A DNA stretch of 33,706 nt, taken from positions 1 through 33,706 of the forward strand of contig JANQFR010000008.1 in NCBI GenBank assembly GCA_028277745.1, given 5' to 3'. A program made the position numbers and the translations under genes. Below are positions 17,112 through 24,926 of the stretch, piece after piece. This DNA is from Phycisphaeraceae bacterium. Lineage in GTDB: Bacteria > Planctomycetota > Phycisphaerae > Phycisphaerales > Phycisphaeraceae. The stretch's first letter is position 1. Each line of letters opens with the position of its first letter. The notes under the pieces were generated by a model that had not been told where the DNA came from, did not search any database, and saw only the letters and a program-made list of their open reading frames with translations.

Positions 17112-18289
17112 ACCGCCGTCAGTTTTTCGATCGAGTGGCGCATCGCGAAATGGCTCTGCTCACATAGGCGAAGCGCCTCGTCGCATGCAGGCATCCGTCG
17201 CGGGGCGATCCGCACGAGTTCTTGTGCCCAATCGTCTGCAGACGCGGCCAGCGGGTAAGTATGAAACAATTCAGGGATCACTCGGGCCTCGTCAGGAATG
17301 GTGTCCGCCGTGAGGCAGGGCAGCCCGGCCGCCTGCGCTTCGATGAGCACGATGCCTAAGCCCTCGTGCAAGGATGGGAAGAGGAAAATATCAAAGACAT
17401 GGTTCATCAGTTCCGGCACATCCGTGCGTGCGCCAAGGAGATGCACGCGGTGTTCGAGTTTGCGCTCTTGAATCTGGCGCCGGATGGTGTGGAAGTCGGG
17501 GCCGTCACCCACGAAGACAAAGTGAGCGTCAGGTTGATTCTTTAAGACGGTTTGAGCGATCTCAAGAAGAAATGGGTGGTTTTTGGCGTAAGCAAACCGA
17601 CCGACGTGTCCGACGACCAATGCGTCGGTCGGGATCCGCAGTTGACGCCGAAGGGGCGACGGGTCAACGGCTTGTTGGAAGGGGGTGAAATCAATGCCTG
17701 GCGGCAGCAGGGTAAGCCGGGGCAGCCGGCGGTAGTCCGGACCATACAAAGAGGCAGCCGCGCGGGAGGAAACGGCCAAGTGATGGGTGGCGTGATGTCG
17801 GATAGCGGCCCGCGCGGCGGCGTGGGCCAGGCGTTGCGGGGTCGCGAGATGAGCATCGCGTTCGCGGAGGTCGTTGTGGCTATGGACCACGCGGATAGGC
17901 ACGCCCGCCATACGGGCGAGCAGGAGGACGGGAGCGGCTGAGCGATGCAGATGGCAATGCAGCGCTTCGAACGGACCATCATTCTTGATGATTTGCCGGA
18001 AGCGCCGCGCGAAAGCGAGGGGCCTGGAGAGCGGGGGGCCGGTGTGAAGCCGGACCCCGAGGTCGTGCAGTTCATCTGCGAAATGCGGCCGATGCTGGGA
18101 TTGCGTGAGGATATCGAACGCAAACCGTTGCCGGTCCATGCGGCGCATGATCTGCATCAGCAGGACCTCCAGCCCGCCCATGTCCATGCTCCAGACAACA
18201 TGGAGGACGCGGATCTGGCGTGGAGGTGACTGCCCCATAACAATCGGACTATCGGCCTTTGCTCGGGGCCGCAGCCAGAGACGCGCCAT
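17087..18289 (-). CDS. Family 4 glycosyltransferase (GT-B)
   Basis: A 400-residue GT-B enzyme. The acceptor domain opens with IRVLHVVWSMDMGGLEVLL (from residue 26). The donor domain has VGRFAYAKNHPFLL (Arg231, Lys236), FVGDGPD, and the EX7E motif EGLGIVLIE (Glu309, Glu317). The first 25 residues are not part of the fold; a second ATG at 18238 (residue 18) is an equally good start, and neither has a ribosome-binding site. It diverges from the ligase-like gene (18364) across 74 bp and converges with the sulfotransferase gene. It probably adds to the same glycan, but as a single-gene unit. Confidence 0.86.
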   Translation of the reverse strand: MARLWLRPRAKADSPIVMGQSPPRQIRVLHVVWSMDMGGLEVLLMQIMRRMDRQRFAFDILTQSQHRPHFADELHDLGVRLHTGPPLSRPLAFARRFRQIIKNDGPFEALHCHLHRSAAPVLLLARMAGVPIRVVHSHNDLRERDAHLATPQRLAHAAARAAIRHHATHHLAVSSRAAASLYGPDYRRLPRLTLLPPGIDFTPFQQAVDPSPLRRQLRIPTDALVVGHVGRFAYAKNHPFLLEIAQTVLKNQPDAHFVFVGDGPDFHTIRRQIQERKLEHRVHLLGARTDVPELMNHVFDIFLFPSLHEGLGIVLIEAQAAGLPCLTADTIPDEARVIPELFHTYPLAASADDWAQELVRIAPRRMPACDEALRLCEQSHFAMRHSIEKLTAVYAASRAA

Positions 18290-18363
18290 GGTCTTATAAC
18301 CACAGGCGTTGATTCATAGTTGAAACAGCGGCCGGGCGGTCGATAAGTAGCTGGGATTTCATC

Positions 18364-19731
18364 ATGAAACAGCTTTTATTCATGATTGCGATCACCGCTT
18401 TAGCCGCTTTCGGCTCGGTGTTTCATCCGATTTGGGCGGTGCTTCTGTATTACTTTTTTGCGGTTTTCCGCCCGCAGTTTCTGTGGGAATGGGCCTTGCC
18501 GTCCGGCATACGCTGGTCGGTGCTGGCGGTGGCGATATTGGCTTTCAGCATGATCGCCAACGCTAATCGGGTGTTCTCGTTGTCGCGGGTGAACGTGATG
18601 ACGGTTTTGATGGTTGTATTTGGATTACTGGTGGGGGCCAGTGTCATTTTTGCCATCAATCCATCAACCGCGTCGTGGTGGGCGGAGATCCACGCCAAGA
18701 TCATGTTCGTCGCGTTGGCGACGTCCCTGGTCATTTCGACTGCAAACCATGTCCGTTGGATTGTCGTGGTGGTGCTTTTGAGCGTGGGTTACATCGCTTA
18801 CGTTCTCAACAGCCTCTATTTCACCGAGGGGCGGCTGGATATCTATCACGTCGGTTACGGCGGGCTGGACAACAACGGGGCGGCGTTGCTGCTTGCGACG
18901 GGGTTGCCCCTGACCTATTGCTTCGCGGTGTCGAGGTCTCGGGAGTGGTGGGTCAAGGCGTTGCGTTGGGCGAGTGTACCGTTGGCGGCTTTGATTGTTC
19001 ACGCGGTGCTGATGAGTTACTCGCGCGGCGCGATGCTGGCGGGGTTGGCCGCGGTGGTGTGGCTGATGATTCAGCATCGGCCTCGCCGGCAATCGGTGTT
19101 CGCCGCGGTGTTATTGACCATCATGGTCTCCGTGTTGGCCGGGCCGCAGATCCGTGAACGATTTGTATCGACCCGCGACTTTCAACAGGATGCTTCCGCC
19201 CAGACACGGATCGCGTCGTGGCAAGCGGCGTGGGCCATGGCCTGGGACCGGCCCATCTTTGGTTTCGGAGTCCGTAATTCTCCGGAGTACATCAAGCAAT
19301 ACGGCGAGGGCCGCATCGCCCCGACGGTGCACAACCAGTACCTTCAGGTCGCGGCTGATTCGGGCGTCCCGGCCGCGCTGGTGTACCTCGCCGTTCTTGC
19401 GGTTGCGTTGTGGCGGTTACGTCGGTGCGCCCTGCGTTGCCGTGAAGCGGCGATGAGTTACGAAGATGAAGACGCCCCCTCGGCGGTGCAGCTTCGGGAT
19501 ATGTCGTTTATTTTTCTTGGCGTCACCGCGAGCCTGCTCACGTTTGCGGTGGGCGGGTTGTTCTTAAGCTTGGAACTACTCGAACTGCCGTGGCTTTGGT
19601 TCGCGGTGGCGGCCGCGGCCCCCGCGGTTGTTGAACGCTTGGTCGATGACCTGCAAAGAAACCCGCCAGAAACCGATGTTGACGGCGACGCGACCGAAGA
19701 CGCTGCCATGGCGAAACGTCTTGCGGCTTAA
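18364..19731 (+). CDS. O-antigen ligase/polymerase family membrane protein
   Basis: A 455-residue polytopic inner-membrane protein with about ten or eleven hydrophobic segments. The long periplasmic loop (about 260-335) holds SAQTRIASWQAAWAMAWDRP, GFGVRNSPEY and PTVHNQYLQVAADSG, whose His323 matches the conserved histidine of WaaL/Wzy_C proteins. The N terminus (FHPIWAVLLYYFFAVFRPQFLWEW) recalls the O-glycosylation ligase subgroup linked to exosortase systems, but no exosortase or PEP-CTERM gene is visible. With an ABC exporter in the locus, a ligase that joins the finished glycan to lipid A or a protein is more likely than a Wzy polymerase. The C-terminal ~40 residues are acidic and cytoplasmic. 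Confidence 0.8.
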   Translation: MKQLLFMIAITALAAFGSVFHPIWAVLLYYFFAVFRPQFLWEWALPSGIRWSVLAVAILAFSMIANANRVFSLSRVNVMTVLMVVFGLLVGASVIFAINPSTASWWAEIHAKIMFVALATSLVISTANHVRWIVVVVLLSVGYIAYVLNSLYFTEGRLDIYHVGYGGLDNNGAALLLATGLPLTYCFAVSRSREWWVKALRWASVPLAALIVHAVLMSYSRGAMLAGLAAVVWLMIQHRPRRQSVFAAVLLTIMVSVLAGPQIRERFVSTRDFQQDASAQTRIASWQAAWAMAWDRPIFGFGVRNSPEYIKQYGEGRIAPTVHNQYLQVAADSGVPAALVYLAVLAVALWRLRRCALRCREAAMSYEDEDAPSAVQLRDMSFIFLGVTASLLTFAVGGLFLSLELLELPWLWFAVAAAAPAVVERLVDDLQRNPPETDVDGDATEDAAMAKRLAA

Positions 19732-19883
19732 GAATTAAAGGGTGGGATTCATGTGGCTAGCAGCCGACGTTTGATCCGGCCCAGTGGTTGTCTCGTCGGT
19801 CTCCACGTCGCCACTGCACAGTAGGCGTCGGGCGCCGGCTACAGCTTATGTAGATCAGGTGGAACGTCTCGGTCGCGTATTTT
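19732..19883. other. Intergenic gap between convergent genes
   Basis: 152 bases separate the ligase-like gene and the convergent aldo-keto reductase gene. I see no credible reading frame, RNA gene or clear terminator hairpin with a T run in either direction. Confidence 0.5.
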
Positions 19884-20909
19884 TCACAGCGCCGCCCGAT
19901 GGACATGCGGCCCGAAACTGGCGTTGTAAAACGGCGCAACAAATGTGCCCGGCGGGATGATCCGGTCGATCGCGGCGCGGTCGTCATCCGTGATTTCAAC
20001 GTCAACGGCTTTGAGATTGTCTTCGAGCTGATCCATCGTTCGCGGGCCGATAATGGGGCTGGTGATCCCCGGCTGATGCATGGTCCACGCCAGCGCGAGT
20101 TGAGAGAGCGTGCAGTTTTTATTGTCGGCGACTTCTTGGAGAGCGTCGACCACGTCGAACGTCCTGTCGTTATCCAGCAACGAATGGGAGCGGCCGTGTT
20201 GCCGGTCGCCGAACCGAGAGTCGGCGGGCTGCTCGCCGTCCCGGGTGTATTTGCCGGTGAGGAACCCGCCGGCAAGCGGTGACCAGGGGATCAGCCCGAT
20301 GCCGAAAGTTTGCGCCATCGGGATGAGTTCACGCTCGATCCGGCGGTCCAGCAGGTTGTAGGGCGGCTGCTCGGTGACGAACCGGTTGAGAGCGAGCCGG
20401 TCGCTGACCCAGAGCGACTCCACCAACTGCCACGCGGCAAAGGTTGAGCAGCCGATATAGCGGACCTTGCCGGCGCGGACGAGGTCGTCGAGGGCCCGAA
20501 GCGTTTCATCGATCGGGCAGTCGTTGTGCGGGCGATGGATCTGGTAAAGGTCAATGTAGTCGGTCTGCAGACGCTTGAGCGACGCGTGGCACTGCTCGAT
20601 GATGCCGCGGCGGGAGTTGCCCCAACGGTTGGGGTCGAGCGGCTCATCTTTGTGCATGTTGCCGTGGACCTTGGTCGCCAGCACAATGCGTTCGCGTCGG
20701 CCGTTGCGTTGGAGCGCTTCGCCGGTAACGATCTCAGACTTGCCGATGCTGTAGACATTGGCGGTGTCGAGGAAATTCACCCCCGAGTCGATCGCCCGGT
20801 CGATGATGGCGTAGGCCTCGTCGTCCGGCGTCTTCCCGCCGAAGTTCATGCAGCCCAGGCAGATAGGGCTGACGCGGATGCCGGTGCGGCCGAGATAACG
20901 GTAATCCAT
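19884..20909 (-). CDS. Aldo-keto reductase
   Basis: A 341-residue NAD(P)H-dependent oxidoreductase of the TIM-barrel aldo-keto reductase superfamily. It begins MDYRYLGRTGIRVSPICLG. The catalytic tetrad is visible as Asp and Tyr in FLDTANVYSIGKSE, Lys in LATKVHG and His in YQIHRPHND. The cofactor phosphate region is TSPIIGPRTMDQLEDN. The reading frame is open for another 111 codons upstream, but that part overlaps the divergent lipoprotein gene and is not family sequence. The ATG at 20909 has GGAG 8 bases upstream and starts where homologues start. The substrate cannot be inferred; these enzymes reduce many aldehydes and ketones. Confidence 0.92.
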   Translation of the reverse strand: MDYRYLGRTGIRVSPICLGCMNFGGKTPDDEAYAIIDRAIDSGVNFLDTANVYSIGKSEIVTGEALQRNGRRERIVLATKVHGNMHKDEPLDPNRWGNSRRGIIEQCHASLKRLQTDYIDLYQIHRPHNDCPIDETLRALDDLVRAGKVRYIGCSTFAAWQLVESLWVSDRLALNRFVTEQPPYNLLDRRIERELIPMAQTFGIGLIPWSPLAGGFLTGKYTRDGEQPADSRFGDRQHGRSHSLLDNDRTFDVVDALQEVADNKNCTLSQLALAWTMHQPGITSPIIGPRTMDQLEDNLKAVDVEITDDDRAAIDRIIPPGTFVAPFYNASFGPHVHRAAL

Positions 20910-20950
20910 GGGACGGGCTCCAGGTAAGATCGCATGAAACGCTCGTATGG

Positions 20951-20975
20951 ATGCCGGCTCGGTGATGGCCGGCAT
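20951..20975. promoter_or_regulatory. 25-bp inverted repeat between aldo-keto reductase and lipoprotein genes
   Basis: ATGCCGGC (20951-20958) and GCCGGCAT (20968-20975) form a perfect 8-bp repeat around a 9-base centre in the 127-bp divergent gap. A -10-like TATAGA (20993-20998) lies downstream toward the lipoprotein gene, which places the dyad at about the -35 position. It is a candidate operator; no -35 hexamer was seen. Confidence 0.35.
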
Positions 20976-21036
20976 GGACATCGCTGAGATTGTATAGACT
21001 GAATGCAGCATGATCCCCATCATCCGGAGCTCTCCG

Positions 21037-21231
21037 ATGAAAAAGACATTCGGCTGGTCGGTTTGCCTGATCGCCGCTTTCGTCTTGGCCGGCTGCATCA
21101 CCGAGCAGGATGTTGATCCGGACCCGGCGTTTGACAACATGCAACTCGACTCGCCCGAAAGCATGATGGGGGAGAAGGGCGATGTCGGCATCCAGGCGGT
21201 GGAGGACCAGTGGCCCGCCGCCGACCAGTAA
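21037..21231 (+). CDS. Small lipoprotein of unknown function
   Basis: A 64-residue protein with a lipoprotein signal: MKKT, a hydrophobic stretch, then the lipobox LAGC with Cys20 as the lipidation site. The mature part is about 44 residues, acidic and probably unfolded (QDVDPDPAFDN, ESMMGEKGD). The residue after the cysteine is Ile, not Asp, so outer-membrane sorting is expected if Gram-negative rules hold. An in-frame ATG at 21010 is rejected because GGAG (21026-21029) is placed 7 bases before the ATG at 21037. It is followed after 15 bases by the ArsC/Spx-like gene. No function is recognised. Confidence 0.7.
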   Translation: MKKTFGWSVCLIAAFVLAGCITEQDVDPDPAFDNMQLDSPESMMGEKGDVGIQAVEDQWPAADQ

Positions 21232-21246
21232 ACCCGAGGCAAGCCT

Positions 21247-21609
21247 GTGCTTACTTTCTACGGTTACGGTAATTGCGACACCTGCCGCAAAGCCCGCAAG
21301 TGGCTCGACGCCCAAGGCCTCGAGCACCGATTCGTTGATATCACCCAGTCGCCGCCGCCCCCCGCGGTGTTGCGCCGGGCGTTGCAGGCCGGCTACGCGG
21401 TGCGTGAGTTGTTCAACACCTCGGGGGTGCAGTATCGACAGATGAAGATGAAGGATCGGCTGGCGACGCTCAGCGTGTCTGAGGCGGTCACGTTGCTGGC
21501 CAAAGAAGGCAGGCTGTGCAAGCGACCCGTCGTGACCGACGGGGCGGCGGTAACGGTTGGCTTCCGGCCGGAGGCGTTTGAGCAGACGTGGAGGGAGCTT
21601 GGGGGGTAA
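21247..21609 (+). CDS. ArsC/Spx-family thioredoxin-fold protein
   Basis: A 120-residue protein of the arsenate reductase/Spx family. It has the fold start LTFYGYGNCDTCRKARKWL with a CxxC pair (Cys10, Cys13), the RELFNTSG block, and the family-typical LCKRPVV (90-96), here with an additional cysteine (Cys91) before KRP. Whether it reduces arsenate or acts as a YffB/Spx-like protein cannot be decided; no arsenic-resistance genes are nearby. The start is GTG at 21247 with GAGG 7 bases upstream. It probably forms a pair with the lipoprotein gene. Confidence 0.8.
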   Translation: MLTFYGYGNCDTCRKARKWLDAQGLEHRFVDITQSPPPPAVLRRALQAGYAVRELFNTSGVQYRQMKMKDRLATLSVSEAVTLLAKEGRLCKRPVVTDGAAVTVGFRPEAFEQTWRELGG

Positions 21610-21688
21610 GATACGTTTTGGCGGTCGTGACCAGGCGGCCGAAGCCCCCGGCCGCGCTGAGCCGGCCGATTGATGAGACCCGCTTCCT

Positions 21689-23767
21689 ATGGAAAAACGC
21701 TTTGGTATCAAAGACCTCGTGTTGATTGTGCTGCTGGTTGCGCTGCTGATCTCGGTCTGGCTGTCGATGACCCAGTTTGACCGGCAGTGGGAAGACGTCC
21801 GCCAGCTGAAGACCCAGGTCGGCCAACTCATTACCGAACAGGCCCAGACCCGCAACCGGGTCGCCGAACTCCAGGGCCTGATCGAGCAGGGCGTCACGGT
21901 GTCGTCCAACACGACCGCCGACCAGGGCACGGTCCAGGTTCCGCCCCGCGACCCGTTCGAGCGTTTGAAGCAGGCCCACAACCAGCCGGGCTACGCCGAC
22001 GGCGACTGGATGATCGACGCGTTCGGCGCCACGGTCGCCAAGATCACCCCGCTCGCGTCAAAGGACGGTTATTCCCGCCGGATTCAGAATTACGTGCTCG
22101 AAGCCCTGATCGGCCGGGACCCAGACACGCTCGAGTGGATTCCGCACATCGCTCGGTCCTGGGAGATCGAAGACAACTCCGAGGCATACCACGCTTACCT
22201 CGAACAAACCACCGCCGCCTTGAACCAAAAGGCCCGGGACGATCCGTCGGTCTATCGGGAGCCTCTCGACGCAGCGCTGGCTGAGCTTGATCCCCCACCC
22301 TCTCAGGATTCGGATGATTATCGCGGGCTGGTTGACAAGGTCAGGGCCGCCTGGGTCAACAAGACGATCCGCGAGGACCCCGATCGTCCCCCGGCCATGA
22401 CCGTGACCTTCCATCTGCGGAACGGCGTGGTGTTTTCTGACGGAACCCCGCTGACCGCGCACGACGTCGTGTTCAGTTGGGAGTTGCTGAATAACCCGAA
22501 GGTCGATGCCGCCGGGGAGCGTAACTTTTTCGACAACGTAGAGACCTATACGGCGGTCGATGATTACACGGTCGTTTTCACGATGCGCGAGCCGCATTAC
22601 CTGGCATTCAGCATGGCGGGCGGCCGGGCGATCCTGGCCAAGCATTTTTATGAACGGTTCACGCCCGAACAGATCAACACGACGCCGGGCCTTCTGTTCG
22701 GCAGCGGCCCTTACCGGATGTCTGATCCGGAAGCATGGGCCCCTGGCAAGCTCTTGCAGGTGGTGAAGAACGAACGATACTGGGGCGTCACCCCGGCGTT
22801 CGGTAAGCTGATCTGGAAAGAGATCACCAACGACGTCGCCCGCTTGACCGAGTTCCGCAACGGCGAGATCGACCTGTTTTCCGCCAACCCGGAGCAGTAT
22901 GAGACGCTGCTCAAGGACGAGACTGTCGTTGCGCGGTCGCACCACTACGCTTACGACGCGATCCCCAGCGGCTATCGGTACATCGCGTGGAACCAGAAAC
23001 GGGGTGGCGAGCCGACGAAATTCGCAGACAAACGGGTGCGTCAGGCGATGACCTTCCTGACCGAGCGCCAGCGGATCGCCGACGAAGTGCTGCTGGGCTA
23101 CGCTTACGTCGCATCGGGCCCCTTTCCCAAGGGGTCGCCTCAGGCCGATCCCGACTTGGAGCCGCGCCCGTATAACGTCGAGAAAGGCAAGCAACTGCTG
23201 GCCGAGGCGGGCTGGATGGATCGCGACGGCGACGGCGTTTTGGAGAACGCGCAAGGCGAACCGTTCCGGTTTAAGTTCACGTACCCCGGCAGCAGCGACA
23301 TCTATAACCGCATCGTGCTGTTTCTTAAAGACAGTTACGCCCGGGCGGGGATCGTGATGGAGCTGGATCCGTTGGAATTTTCCGTCCTTATCCAGCGGCT
23401 GGATAACCGCACGTTCGACGCCTGCATGCTCGCCTGGGGCGGGGGGGCGATCGAGTCGGATATCCGACAGATGTTTCACACTTCTCAGATCGAAGGGCGG
23501 GCTAATAACTTCATGTCGTATTCCAACCCTGAGCTTGATCGCCTGATTGACGCCGCCCGCCGCACGATCGACGAGTCCAAACGCATGGACCTGTGGCGGG
23601 CCTGTCACCGCATCCTGTATGAAGATCAGCCGTACACCTTCATGAACCGCGGCCAGTCGTTGCGGTTCATCGACGGGCGGATCCGCAATATCCAGGAGAT
23701 CACCACCGGCCTCAACGACCGTGATGAATGGTTCGTCCCCGCCCCCGACCAGAAGTGGACGCAGTGA
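21689..23767 (+). CDS. Membrane-anchored oligopeptide/solute-binding protein (SBP family 5)
   Basis: A 692-residue extracytoplasmic binding protein. In place of a lipobox it has an uncleaved-looking membrane helix (residues 9-26) followed by a heptad-rich stalk (about 30-67), then an SBP_bac_5 domain. Typical family blocks are VTFHLRNGVVFSDGTPLTAHDV, GSGPYRM and AWNQKRGGEP, later VRQAMTFLTERQRIADEVL. Between IARSWEIED and the TFHLRNG strand there is an insertion of about 65 mostly charged residues that ordinary DppA/OppA proteins lack. It heads a four-gene importer unit with two permeases and one ATPase. The ligand is unknown; peptides or other solutes are possible. Confidence 0.88.
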   Translation: MEKRFGIKDLVLIVLLVALLISVWLSMTQFDRQWEDVRQLKTQVGQLITEQAQTRNRVAELQGLIEQGVTVSSNTTADQGTVQVPPRDPFERLKQAHNQPGYADGDWMIDAFGATVAKITPLASKDGYSRRIQNYVLEALIGRDPDTLEWIPHIARSWEIEDNSEAYHAYLEQTTAALNQKARDDPSVYREPLDAALAELDPPPSQDSDDYRGLVDKVRAAWVNKTIREDPDRPPAMTVTFHLRNGVVFSDGTPLTAHDVVFSWELLNNPKVDAAGERNFFDNVETYTAVDDYTVVFTMREPHYLAFSMAGGRAILAKHFYERFTPEQINTTPGLLFGSGPYRMSDPEAWAPGKLLQVVKNERYWGVTPAFGKLIWKEITNDVARLTEFRNGEIDLFSANPEQYETLLKDETVVARSHHYAYDAIPSGYRYIAWNQKRGGEPTKFADKRVRQAMTFLTERQRIADEVLLGYAYVASGPFPKGSPQADPDLEPRPYNVEKGKQLLAEAGWMDRDGDGVLENAQGEPFRFKFTYPGSSDIYNRIVLFLKDSYARAGIVMELDPLEFSVLIQRLDNRTFDACMLAWGGGAIESDIRQMFHTSQIEGRANNFMSYSNPELDRLIDAARRTIDESKRMDLWRACHRILYEDQPYTFMNRGQSLRFIDGRIRNIQEITTGLNDRDEWFVPAPDQKWTQ

Positions 23768-23837
23768 GGAGGCGGCGGGCCGTTAGCGTCCCGCTGACAA
23801 CGAACGGCCAGCCGCTATCCGCCGATCGTGACTTTCC

Positions 23838-24926
23838 ATGTTCAACTACATTGTCCGACGATTGCTGTTGATGATCCCGACGCTGATCGGCGTCACCGCG
23901 GTGGTGTTTTTCGTGATGGCCCTCTCGCCCGGCGGCGTCGGCGGGCCGCTGATGAACGAGATGGGCGAATTGGACACCGACCAGGCCCAGGCGCTGCGGT
24001 CGTACTACGAGCAGCGTTACGGCCTCGACCAGCCGCTCTGGGTGCAGTATCTCAACTGGCTCAACCAGGTCTCACCCCTCGGCTTCGAGGTGGTCAGCAC
24101 ACCCGAGGGGCGGGAGTTCGGGGCGTTTGGATTCAAGGTCCCGGATCTGGGCGAGAGCTTTTCCAGGGGACGCCCGGTGATCGACCTCTACGCCGAGGCG
24201 TTGCCGATCACCTTGCTGCTCAACGGGATCGCCACGCCGATCATTTACGTGATCGCGATCCTCACCGGCGTGTATGCGGCGCGGCACCGAGGCAAGGCGT
24301 TTGACGTGCTGGCCGGCACGTTGCTCCTGGCATTCTGGTCGATCCCGGTCATGTGGGCGGGGGTCTTGCTCATCGGCTTCTTCGCCAATGCGCAATACCC
24401 CTTACTGCGTTGGTTCCCGACCAGCGGGTTGAGTTCGACGCTGGCCGACAGCTGGCCGTTCCTGCCGGGTTGGGGCCCGCAAGGGTTTAACCGCGGATGG
24501 CTGCTGGACCGGCTCTGGCACCTCGTGCTGCCGGTGCTCTGCCTGACCTACGGCGGGGCCGCGTTCGTGTCGAAGCTCACCCGGTCGGCCCTCCTGGAAA
24601 ACCTCTCCGCCGACTACGTACGCACCGCACGCTCAAAGGGCGTGTCCGACCGGGATGTGCTGTGGCGCCACGCCTTTCGCAACAGCCTGTTGCCCCTGAT
24701 CACCATTGCTGCGGGCATCATCCCCAGCCTCCTGGCGGGCTCGGTCATCGTTGAGACCATCTTCTCGATCCAGGGCATGGGCAAGCTGATGGTCGACGCG
24801 ATTTTCGCCCGGGACCGTGAGATGGTCCTGGCCGGGGCGTTGCTGGGCGGCCTGCTGGGCCTGTTTTTCATCCTGGTCGCGGACTTGTGCTACGTGATCG
24901 CCGACCCGCGGGTGAGCTATGAGTAG
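23838..24926 (+). CDS. ABC importer permease, DppB/OppB type
   Basis: A 362-residue inner-membrane permease opening MFNYIVRRLLLMIPTLIGVTAVVFFVM, the standard first helix of this family. QRYGLDQPLWVQYLNWL follows. The coupling EAA loop is SADYVRTARSKGVSDRDVLWRHAFRNSLLP, and IVETIFSIQGMGKLMVDAIFARD is a strong family match. An enlarged periplasmic segment (about residues 70-115) lies between the first two helices. The gene follows the binding-protein gene by 70 bp, and its stop lies inside the start of the next permease gene (8-bp overlap). Confidence 0.92.
   Translation: MFNYIVRRLLLMIPTLIGVTAVVFFVMALSPGGVGGPLMNEMGELDTDQAQALRSYYEQRYGLDQPLWVQYLNWLNQVSPLGFEVVSTPEGREFGAFGFKVPDLGESFSRGRPVIDLYAEALPITLLLNGIATPIIYVIAILTGVYAARHRGKAFDVLAGTLLLAFWSIPVMWAGVLLIGFFANAQYPLLRWFPTSGLSSTLADSWPFLPGWGPQGFNRGWLLDRLWHLVLPVLCLTYGGAAFVSKLTRSALLENLSADYVRTARSKGVSDRDVLWRHAFRNSLLPLITIAAGIIPSLLAGSVIVETIFSIQGMGKLMVDAIFARDREMVLAGALLGGLLGLFFILVADLCYVIADPRVSYE

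Noticed and set aside
20910..21242. 111-codon N-terminal extension of the aldo-keto reductase frame
   Set aside because: Not family sequence, overlaps the divergent lipoprotein gene, and a good ribosome-binding site supports the ATG at 20909.
20734..21981. 415-codon minus-strand frame spanning lipoprotein, ArsC-like and binding-protein starts
   Set aside because: Crosses three better-supported genes and has no recognisable protein content.
22058..23608. 516-codon open frame antisense to the solute-binding protein gene
   Set aside because: Shadow frame; the sense frame has strong family motifs and operon overlaps.
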